Shown here piece by piece: positions 1 through 4,589 of a stretch of DNA of 8,541 nt. Position numbers and translations under genes: made by a program. Numbering within the stretch: position 1 is the first letter of the stretch; every line of letters begins with the position of its first letter. Under the pieces are notes generated by a model. That model was not told the origin of the DNA, searched no databases, and saw nothing but the letters and a program-made list of their open reading frames with translations. Source of the stretch: Deltaproteobacteria bacterium RIFOXYA12_FULL_61_11 (lineage in GTDB: Bacteria; Bdellovibrionota_F; JAHFAK01; YA12-FULL-61-11). The stretch spans positions 272 through 8,812 of the forward strand of contig MGSU01000171.1 of NCBI GenBank assembly GCA_001799195.1. The letters run 5' to 3'.

Positions 1-1008
1 GGGCGGGTCATGGAGATCCTATCCGAACACACCTGCCAGGGTTGGCTTGAAGGCTACCTGCTGACCGGCCGGCACGGCCTCTTCTCCTGCTACGAGGCTT
101 TCATCCATATCATCGATTCCATGTTCAACCAGCACGCGAAATGGTTGAAAGTGACGAGGTCGGAGATCCCCTGGCGTCGTTCCATCGCTTCACTCAATTA
201 TCTGCTCACGTCCCATGTGTGGCGACAGGACCACAACGGCTTCAGCCATCAGGACCCTGGCTTCATCGACCACGTGGTCAACAAGAAAGCCGAGATCGTT
301 CGGGTCTACCTACCTCCGGACGCCAACACGCTGCTCTCGGTGACCGACCACTGTTTGCGGAGTCGCAACTACGTCAACGTCATCGTCGCCGGCAAACAAC
401 CCGCCCTGCAGTACCTGACTATGGACCAGGCCATCGCTCACTGCAGTGCAGGGGTCGGCATATGGCCCTGGGCAGGCAGCGACCAATGTGGCGAACCAGA
501 CGTCGTCCTCGGCTGCTGTGGGGACGTTCCCACCCTCGAAGTCCTGGCCGCGACCGCAATCCTGCGCGAACGCTTCCATGACTTGAAGGTCCGCGTGGTC
601 AACGTGGTCAACTTGATGACCCTCCAACACCCCGGCGAGCATCCGCACGGCCTCCCGGATCGCGACTTCGACCAGCTCTTCACCAGGGACAAACCAATCA
701 TCTTCGCCTTCCACGGTTACCCCTGGCTGATCCACCGACTGACCTACCGCCGGCACAATCATGCTAACCTGCACGTCCGCGGTTACAAAGAAGAAGGCAC
801 CACCACCACCCCCTTCGACATGGTCGTGCTCAACCAGCTCGATCGCTTTAACTTGGTCATGGACGTGATCGACCGCGTCCCCTCGCTCCAGGCTCGGGCA
901 GCCTACGAGAAACAATACCTGAGGGAACGACTGGTCGAACACCGTCACTACATCCATCGATACGGCCAAGATCTGCCAGAGATCCGCGACTGGCACTGGC
1001 CCTACTGA
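1..1008 (+). CDS. xfp: Phosphoketolase, C-terminal part (5' end outside window)
   Basis: This is a thiamine-diphosphate enzyme that cleaves xylulose 5-phosphate and/or fructose 6-phosphate with phosphate, giving acetyl phosphate plus glyceraldehyde 3-phosphate or erythrose 4-phosphate in the cytoplasm. About 335 residues are visible. The frame is open through base 1 (Gly-Arg-Val precedes the Met at 10), so that Met is internal; family members are about 800 residues and roughly the last 40% is present. Family-typical stretches are seen near the start ([29 protein letters not shown]), then [17 protein letters not shown] and [11 protein letters not shown]. The C-terminal domain follows, with [11 protein letters not shown] and IFAFHGYPW, ending in DWHWPY. 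The substrate-binding and cofactor residues of the N-terminal domain lie outside the window, so substrate preference cannot be judged. No clear terminator follows the stop; GC-rich sequence runs about 70 bp into an AT-rich island. The assignment is firm from family resemblance. Confidence 0.96.
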   Translation, partial: GRVMEILSEHTCQGWLEGYLLTGRHGLFSCYEAFIHIIDSMFNQHAKWLKVTRSEIPWRRSIASLNYLLTSHVWRQDHNGFSHQDPGFIDHVVNKKAEIVRVYLPPDANTLLSVTDHCLRSRNYVNVIVAGKQPALQYLTMDQAIAHCSAGVGIWPWAGSDQCGEPDVVLGCCGDVPTLEVLAATAILRERFHDLKVRVVNVVNLMTLQHPGEHPHGLPDRDFDQLFTRDKPIIFAFHGYPWLIHRLTYRRHNHANLHVRGYKEEGTTTTPFDMVVLNQLDRFNLVMDVIDRVPSLQARAAYEKQYLRERLVEHRHYIHRYGQDLPEIRDWHWPY

Positions 1009-1080
1009 AGCAACGCGACGTACGAGATGACGCGACCACTCGGTCCCAATGCGACCTCGAGGCAGGGGCACAATAGTCCC

Positions 1081-1165
1081 TGATTTTCGATATTTTCTAT
1101 GTTTCTTGTTTACATTTTTTCATTTATTATTTTGTTATTCTTTAAATTATTTTTTTTATAATATT
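1081..1165. other. AT-rich island upstream of structured element copy 1
   Basis: These 85 bases hold only 11 G or C (about 13% GC) in otherwise GC-rich surroundings, and the plus strand is strongly T-rich. The island ends exactly where similarity between the two 119-bp elements begins. An island of the same size and composition, but not the same sequence, precedes copy 2. The position suggests a promoter-upstream region (UP element, bent DNA, or a site for an AT-binding nucleoid protein). That role is inferred. Open frames crossing it look spurious. Confidence 0.7.
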
Positions 1166-1182
1166 TTGGCACGTATAATGAA
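1166..1182 (+). promoter_or_regulatory. Putative sigma-54-like (-24/-12) promoter of small RNA copy 1
   Basis: TTGGCACG followed by TATAATGAA gives a GG and a GA doublet separated by ten bases. The sigma-54 consensus is TGGCAC-N5-TTGCA with GG and GC ten bases apart. The -24 half is perfect; the -12 half is imperfect (ATGAA for TTGCA). A start about 12 bases downstream would fall near 1192-1194, just before the first hairpin. TATAAT at 1174-1179 could instead be a sigma-70 -10 box, but the -35 position is only a T run and TATAAT is not kept in copy 2 (CATATT). Confidence 0.45.
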
Positions 1183-1191
1183 GTTATCGTT

Positions 1192-1278
1192 GTCGGCGTG
1201 GCTGTCACGGCGTGACAGTCTACTCCATGAGTTGTTTCCACTGGCCTGAAAGGAGAAGGTGCAAACCTTCTCCTTTTT
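1192..1278 (+). ncRNA. Candidate stand-alone small RNA, copy 1
   Basis: The predicted transcript of about 85-90 nt has three parts. Hairpin 1 has arms 1200-1208 and 1212-1220 with loop GGC: nine pairs including one G-U. The linker 1221-1248 can form a small ACTC/GAGT stem (1222-1232) and then TTGTTTCC. The terminator hairpin 1249-1276 is capped by GCAA, a GNRA tetraloop only when read on this strand. Compared with copy 2, four of nine pairs in hairpin 1 differ and every one still pairs (G-C to C-G, G-U to G-C, C-G to U-A, U-A to C-G); the terminator shows a further A-U to G-C change. This pattern implies selection on structure. The nearest plus-strand gene downstream is over 4 kb away, so a cis riboswitch or attenuator is unlikely. 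The start is inferred from the promoter motif. I do not recognise it as a named RNA family. Confidence 0.72.
1249..1278 (+). terminator. Intrinsic terminator of small RNA copy 1
   Basis: AAAGGAGAAGGT and ACCTTCTCCTTT form a perfect 12-bp stem around a GCAA tetraloop, with five T residues at 1274-1278 on the plus strand. In the opposite direction the T run is only three bases, so it should work best for plus-strand transcripts. It may also partly stop transcripts from the convergent lipoprotein gene ending at 1330. Confidence 0.88.
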
Positions 1279-1329
1279 GATTCGCGGCGATAGCAGCATA
1301 GGACATGGACCACCCACGAACGCGGAGGG

Positions 1330-2322
1330 TTATTCACAGGACACGGTAATGAGGTCACACTGTTGTACGCACAAACCGGTTGCGCTGCACGCCCACGTCG
1401 GGCAGTCGGTATCGAACCGGACCTTGTTGACGCACGTACCTTTGTAATAATGCCCCTCACGGCTGGCGCACTCGGCTTCGTTGCAGATGGGCACGCTATC
1501 TCCGTCCCCCGGTTCGCAAACCGCTTCACAACCTGCCAAGGTTGTAAAAACTCCGCCGATCTGCTGGACGCACGTCCCGGAGAGACAGCTCCAGCCGGGC
1601 TGAGGATCGATCACATCCTCAGTGGGATCACCCGGCGGATCCTCTCCACCCACAGGTTGATCCTCGGTCTCATCAACCTCGCCATCGACCACGAGATCAT
1701 CCGCTCCAACCGGACCGGGCAACACCGGGGTCAACCCCTCTCCTTCGAGGAGACTATTCACCACGATCACGGTGACCGTATCCTGCGTAATCCCGGGGGG
1801 GTAACCCGTGTCCCTCGCTACAATCTCCACGGTGTAAGCTATCGCGTCAGCATCGGCCAGGGTTTCGAGAACCAGCATCCCCTGCGCGAGGTCCGCGGTC
1901 AAACCCTCCGGCGGATCGATGGCATGCACCTCGGCAAAGACCACGTCGCCTTCGGGATCATCGGCACTGACCTCCAACTCGACCCGTTGAGCCCTCCCGA
2001 GGGTCAGTTCGCGCACCTGCACGAAGATATCCGGCACATGATTCTCGGCCTTGCCGTCAAGACCATCACGCAACAAGAAGAAGGGGATATCGTCCAACTG
2101 GGCTTCCAGGAGATAAGCCTCGGCTGTGGCGACGAATACCAGGAAGGTCACCACCGGATTGACGAAAACTCCACGTAACGCACAGTGGATGGGCATCCCT
2201 CCTGTTGCAGCTCCTGCCACGTTGTTCTCGAGACGGCAACGCAGACCGCCACGCTCGACTCCTTCCTCGAGAACTGCAAGAGCCGCCACCACCGGGGTAG
2301 CAATCGAAAAGGTAGTGTCCAC
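1330..2322 (-). CDS. C-terminal part of a frameshifted surface lipoprotein (cadherin-like and Cys-rich)
   Basis: The first usable start in this frame is a GTG at 2322 with no convincing ribosome site, but the frame is open further upstream through the G7 tract at 2384-2390. Reading on from the lipoprotein with one G fewer gives EEGGAGYFLRQSETISNDPS and then this sequence without a stop. I therefore infer that this is the second half of one roughly 550-residue exported protein, not a separate gene. The middle (VELEVSADDPEGDVVF through YTVEIVARDTGYPP) looks like a cadherin-type or Ig-like beta-sandwich repeat. An acidic Pro/Gly linker follows, then about 88 residues with 12 cysteines. These include a C-x4-C ... 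GGVFTTLAGC-x3-C module of a type seen in secreted bacterial proteins. The disulfides and domains imply an extracytoplasmic surface role. The stop is 46 bp beyond the terminator of small RNA copy 1, which is transcribed convergently. Specific function is unknown. Confidence 0.7.
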   Translation of the reverse strand: MDTTFSIATPVVAALAVLEEGVERGGLRCRLENNVAGAATGGMPIHCALRGVFVNPVVTFLVFVATAEAYLLEAQLDDIPFFLLRDGLDGKAENHVPDIFVQVRELTLGRAQRVELEVSADDPEGDVVFAEVHAIDPPEGLTADLAQGMLVLETLADADAIAYTVEIVARDTGYPPGITQDTVTVIVVNSLLEGEGLTPVLPGPVGADDLVVDGEVDETEDQPVGGEDPPGDPTEDVIDPQPGWSCLSGTCVQQIGGVFTTLAGCEAVCEPGDGDSVPICNEAECASREGHYYKGTCVNKVRFDTDCPTWACSATGLCVQQCDLITVSCE

Positions 2323-2326
2323 CGCC

Positions 2327-2977
2327 TCAACTACCGAGGGATCGTTGCTGATCGTCTCGCTCTGACGGAGGAAGTACCCTGCACCCCCCCTCCTCTGCAG
2401 GAACCTGGGAAGACGGCAGCGCCTTGGTTAAGGCCGAAGAGGGCAAAGCCGAAGAGGGCAAGGCGTTCGAGGGAATCGCATTGGAGGGAATTCCATTCGC
2501 GGGAATGGCGTTGGCGGGAATCGCATTGGCCGGAATGGCTTCGGCGTCAAGGGAGAGTTTCAATCCCTCTTCACCAAAATCGACCTCCTGACCGGTGGCA
2601 CCGAGGCGTACCCGCAAGGCAACGAGCAAGGTAAGGTTCGACGGCAGCGCCAGATCGACACCCCGCTCGTCTAGCCTCTTGGACGCTTCGGTCTCATCCA
2701 TGCGCCAAGCTTGCAAGGCATCGGCGGACAATGCGCTGGAAGGCAGCGCCATGGTCAATCCCTCTTCGAGCCGATACCCACCACCCTCCTCTTCGCTCAA
2801 GAGCTCCACCCTTAGCGGAGTCGCAGCCTCTGAAACCGCGAGGACAGGCACCGCGGCCATATCCGCAGGGTCTTCCGGTCGGGAGCCAGTATCTCTCTCA
2901 TCCTCGTTAAAAATGCAGGACAACCCTGCGAGCAGCAGGGACCCACAAGCATAGAGACAGAGACGCGATCTCTTCAT
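2327..2977 (-). CDS. N-terminal part of a repeat-bearing lipoprotein, ended early by a frameshift
   Basis: The ATG at 2975-2977 is preceded by the G-rich site AAGGGGGGG. Residues 1-21 form a lipoprotein signal: basic start (MKRSR), hydrophobic core (SLLLAGLSC), with Cys21 as the probable lipidated residue. The -3 to -1 residues GLS are a loose lipobox. An acidic tether follows (EDERDTGSRPED). Residues about 45-145 are a soluble region of alternating hydrophobic and acidic stretches in which ALPSS-like words recur. Residues 147-190 are tandem five-residue units of the type A-I/L-P-A/S-N/S. After the G7 tract (residues near 196-198) the predicted tail turns into CRVLPPSERDDQQRSLGS and stops; this looks unlike the rest, whereas the alternative frame continues a plausible protein. 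Likely causes are a genuine frameshift, a slippery tract, or an assembly error. The gene lies 53 bp downstream of the small membrane protein gene, probably in one operon. Molecular function is not recognised. Confidence 0.72.
   Translation of the reverse strand: MKRSRLCLYACGSLLLAGLSCIFNEDERDTGSRPEDPADMAAVPVLAVSEAATPLRVELLSEEEGGGYRLEEGLTMALPSSALSADALQAWRMDETEASKRLDERGVDLALPSNLTLLVALRVRLGATGQEVDFGEEGLKLSLDAEAIPANAIPANAIPANGIPSNAIPSNALPSSALPSSALTKALPSSQVPAEEGGCRVLPPSERDDQQRSLGS
2384..2390 (-). other. G7 homopolymer at the reading-frame break
   Basis: Seven G residues on the coding (minus) strand follow codons for Pro-Ala-Glu. With seven, translation reaches a stop at 2327. With six (or nine) it continues in the frame of the 1330-2322 region, open to its stop at 1330. 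The tract is the only obvious slippage-prone site in the overlap. Confidence 0.7.
2408..2539 (-). repeat. Tandem 15-bp coding repeats (AIPAN / ALPSS pentapeptides)
   Basis: The minus strand encodes AIPAN three times, then GIPSN, AIPSN, ALPSS, ALPSS, a four-residue ALTK and a final ALPSS. The 15-bp units drift in third positions and grade from one end (AIPAN) to the other (ALPSS), as expected for stepwise duplication and divergence. The five-residue period with a hydrophobic residue per unit recalls pentapeptide-type beta-solenoids, though the consensus is not the classical A-(D/N)-L-x-x, and the Pro-rich units could also be an extended stalk. Confidence 0.88.
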
Positions 2978-2987
2978 ACCCCCCCTT
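2978..2987 (-). promoter_or_regulatory. G7-containing ribosome binding site of the lipoprotein gene
   Basis: The minus strand reads GAAGGGGGGGT immediately before the ATG at 2977. It is the only Shine-Dalgarno-like sequence there and supports this start. It consists of a G7 tract, so length variation could change spacing or strength. Confidence 0.6.
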
Positions 2988-3030
2988 CAGTACTCAGAAA
3001 GAATAACCGAGAACAACGGCGGATACCACT

Positions 3031-3237
3031 TCACTCCCACCCCTCCTCGGGACCATTCGATCCATCATCGGGATCCTCATCGTCGAGGTCGCCGGTTCCG
3101 ATCCCCAGACCGTTCTCCGCTTCCTCGTCTCGCTTCAAGCGGCGAAACAAATACCAAGCTCCGGTCCCCAGTACGACCAGCAGCAAGAGCTCACCCAGGT
3201 ATCTTTCCAAGACCCACCAGCCTCTCTTTCGATGCAT
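3031..3237 (-). CDS. Small single-pass membrane protein with acidic tail
   Basis: This 68-residue protein has a basic, aromatic N terminus (MHRKRGWWVLERY), one hydrophobic segment at about residues 15-31, a basic stop-transfer patch (FRRLKR, 31-36), and a tail of about 32 residues with 14 Asp/Glu and several Gly. The membrane segment plus charge pattern argue for a real product despite the short length. The ATG at 3235-3237 has only a weak ribosome site (TTAGG three bases upstream). The lipoprotein gene starts 53 bp after its stop on the same strand with no terminator between, so the two are probably co-transcribed. It could be a membrane anchor or accessory for the lipoprotein. I do not recognise a family. 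Confidence 0.6.
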   Translation of the reverse strand: MHRKRGWWVLERYLGELLLLVVLGTGAWYLFRRLKRDEEAENGLGIGTGDLDDEDPDDGSNGPEEGWE

Positions 3238-3336
3238 TTTCCTAACACGAAAGCTCGGAGAGGGCCAAACCCGTGCGCAGATCTGACCCGGGACAGCGAG
3301 GCCACAGTGCGCCCGGGAAACGGGACGTCTCGACCC

Positions 3337-3421
3337 AAAATATAATATTGACGTATGTTTTCAGTTTGCATATTTTATATTAACATTTTGTATTTTATTT
3401 TAATTATTATTATCATACATA
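3337..3421. other. AT-rich island upstream of structured element copy 2
   Basis: These 85 bases hold 12 G or C (about 14% GC) and directly abut the start of element copy 2, exactly as the first island abuts copy 1, yet the two islands are not alignable beyond composition. This one also lies upstream of the divergent gene starting at 3237, so it could serve promoters in both directions. I found no convincing -35/-10 pair for the minus strand. A TTGACG at 3348-3353 with TATTTT 17 bp downstream is a weak plus-strand match. Confidence 0.7.
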
Positions 3422-3438
3422 TTGGCATGCATATTGAA
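3422..3438 (+). promoter_or_regulatory. Putative sigma-54-like (-24/-12) promoter of small RNA copy 2
   Basis: TTGGCATG-CATA-TTGAA has GG and GA ten bases apart and differs from the sigma-54 consensus mainly at the -12 C (TTGAA for TTGCA). It fits better than copy 1 in the -12 half. The conserved GG-N10-GA pattern in both copies, while the intervening bases vary, supports recognition of this pattern. The corresponding sigma-70 -10 would be CATATT with no proper -35. Confidence 0.48.
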
Positions 3439-3447
3439 GTTTTCGAT

Positions 3448-3534
3448 ATCGGCGTCGTTGCCACGCTGTGGCAACGTACTCTATGAGTTGTTTCCAATGG
3501 CCTGAAGGGAGAAGGTGCAAACCTTCTCCCTTTT
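3448..3534 (+). ncRNA. Candidate stand-alone small RNA, copy 2
   Basis: The architecture is the same as copy 1. Hairpin 1 is a perfect 9-bp stem (3456-3464 with 3468-3476) around loop GCT. The linker 3477-3504 contains ACTC-TAT-GAGT, where only the loop base changes from copy 1, followed by TTGTTTCC. The terminator hairpin has a GCAA loop. Hairpin 1 here has no G-U pair, and the changes from copy 1 are compensatory. The next plus-strand gene begins at 5421, with two minus-strand genes and that gene's own promoter between, so a cis leader is unlikely. The start is inferred from the -24/-12 motif. Family and targets are unknown. Confidence 0.72.
3505..3534 (+). terminator. Intrinsic terminator of small RNA copy 2
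   Basis: AAGGGAGAAGGT and ACCTTCTCCCTT form a 12-bp stem with a GCAA tetraloop, followed by four T residues (3531-3534). The reverse direction offers only two T residues. It sits between the small RNA and the convergent hydrolase stop and may shield both. Confidence 0.86.
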
Positions 3535-3551
3535 GATTCGTGCTTTCCACG

Positions 3552-4589
3552 TCAATGATCACGCCGGCGAGTCTCCAAGAATTCGCTCACAGCCCCGGAA
3601 AAAGCATCCGGTTCTTCCAGGGGTGCACCGTGAGCGGACTGTTCGAACACGACCATGGACTTATCCTCCGAGCCGAGGAGGCCATAGGCCTTCTCCCCCT
3701 GTTCCAAAGGGATGACGCCGTCGTGCCTCCCCCACAGCACCAACGTCGGCAGGGTGATCTCCTCTACTTCGGACCAGAGGTCGAGCTCGTCGAGGTCTAA
3801 TTTCTCGTAAACATCGACTTGGTGGAGGCTCTCAGCGAAGAAGGAATACTGTCCCAACCCATAGAACGAGAAGATCTTCCAGGACCAGGGAGAAGGCTTG
3901 ACAGTTTCGTCGTAGAGATAAGCCCCGGCCTCATCGAGATGGATATAGTGCGTGGTTTCCTCGGCATCGTCAATCGCGCCGCTCTCGGGATCAATCACGG
4001 GATGTCGGTCGTACCAGGACAGAACTTCGCGCCAGCGTCCTGGCCGCTTCCCACGAGTGATGTTGTCTTCAGCTCGGAGCTTGACCCAGGCGATGGAAGC
4101 GGCGAGGTCCTCGCGTTCGTGATGGGTGCCATCCAGGTCGATCCACCCGTCGAGCATGGCTGCGCGTTCAGAATCGGCGCAAAAGGCAGTCCCAACCGCT
4201 CCTCCCCAACTCATCCCGAGCAGGAAGACGCTCCGAACATCGTACCGTTGCCGCAACAGACCGATGACCAAGGCGGTGTCCTCCACGAATTGCCCAAGGG
4301 TGACCGAGGAGGCAGGCGCATTCCCCTGTGAAAGGCCCGAGGCACGCTGGTCCCAGTACACCAGCCGGTAGCGCCGCTCCAAGCGTTCGAAGCCCCCGAG
4401 AATTTGTAGATGCTGCCCGGTTAATCCGGGCCCGCCATGGAGCAGCAAGAGGAAGAGTTTGGAGGAAGGCTCACCGCGCACCCAAATGGGCATATCCGCC
4501 CCCTTGTGACGCAGGAAGAAATAGTCGTCTCCGGCACAGCCGAGGATACCCGACACGAGCAAGAGGAGCACCGATCGGCAAAACGTCAT
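3552..4589 (-). CDS. Lipoprotein alpha/beta hydrolase (prolyl iminopeptidase-like, S33 type)
   Basis: This is a 345-residue serine hydrolase. Residues 1-18 are a lipoprotein signal ending ILGC, so Cys18 is probably lipidated and the enzyme acts outside the cytoplasm. The fold motifs appear in order: oxyanion-type HGGPG at 51-55, DQRASGLS at 80-87 (the family's DQRG-x-G-x-S), nucleophile elbow GMSWGG at 125-130 with Ser127, acid Asp290 in LWGRHDGVIP, and His320 in QSAHGAP. All three catalytic residues are present. The HGGPG/DQR combination is typical of S33 peptidases and related hydrolases; the substrate cannot be read from sequence. The ATG at 4587-4589 is chosen over an upstream in-frame start because it begins the signal peptide, has GGAGG four bases upstream, and overlaps the stop of the preceding gene as ATGA. 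That overlap suggests translational coupling to the barrel-like protein gene. Confidence 0.88.
   Translation of the reverse strand: MTFCRSVLLLLVSGILGCAGDDYFFLRHKGADMPIWVRGEPSSKLFLLLLHGGPGLTGQHLQILGGFERLERRYRLVYWDQRASGLSQGNAPASSVTLGQFVEDTALVIGLLRQRYDVRSVFLLGMSWGGAVGTAFCADSERAAMLDGWIDLDGTHHEREDLAASIAWVKLRAEDNITRGKRPGRWREVLSWYDRHPVIDPESGAIDDAEETTHYIHLDEAGAYLYDETVKPSPWSWKIFSFYGLGQYSFFAESLHQVDVYEKLDLDELDLWSEVEEITLPTLVLWGRHDGVIPLEQGEKAYGLLGSEDKSMVVFEQSAHGAPLEEPDAFSGAVSEFLETRRRDH

Larger units (their letters stand above)
1166..1284 (+). repeat. 119-bp structured element, copy 1
   Basis: This aligns without gaps to 3422-3540 (offset 2256): 100 of 119 positions are identical. Similarity starts at TTGGCA and stops after GATTCG; flanks on either side share no sequence beyond AT-richness upstream. 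The changes cluster in the promoter-like part and in hairpin 1, where all preserve pairing. The linker and terminator are nearly invariant. Both copies are on the plus strand and each lies just past the 3' end of a convergent minus-strand gene. Confidence 0.93.
3422..3540 (+). repeat. 119-bp structured element, copy 2
   Basis: This is the gap-free partner of 1166-1284 with 19 substitutions. Differences concentrate in the promoter-like part and in hairpin 1. Bases from 3477 to 3540 differ at only four positions, and those are a loop base, a linker base, and one paired A-U to G-C exchange in the terminator. It lies 11 bp past the stop of the convergent hydrolase gene. Confidence 0.93.

Noticed and set aside
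1174-1179. Perfect TATAAT as a sigma-70 -10 box for copy 1
   Set aside because: There is no recognisable -35 at the right distance and the box is not kept in copy 2, whereas the GG-N10-GA pattern is. It remains possible but is ranked second.
1049-1249. Plus-strand ORF of 66 codons crossing the AT-rich island
   Set aside because: Its Phe/Leu/Tyr-rich composition simply reflects the T-rich DNA, it has no ribosome site, and it runs through the promoter and hairpin of the structured element.
1166-1284. Element as a riboswitch or attenuator
   Set aside because: No plus-strand gene follows either copy; the next gene on that strand downstream begins at 5421 with its own promoter.
1259-1447. Short GTG ORFs beginning MQTFS in both element copies (also at 3515), with AGGAG upstream
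   Set aside because: The similarity is explained by the RNA element. The GGAG and the GTG lie inside the terminator hairpin with too short a spacer, and the proteins diverge as soon as the element ends.
1363-2178. Plus-strand ORF of 271 codons opposite the lipoprotein C-terminal part
   Set aside because: The minus frame has a recognisable cadherin-like segment and Cys-rich modules; the plus frame shows no motif, signal or ribosome site.
3456-3476. Hairpin 1 as an integron attC site
   Set aside because: The arms do not carry GTTRRRY/RYYYAAC core sites in both copies, no integrase is present, and the element ends in a classic terminator.
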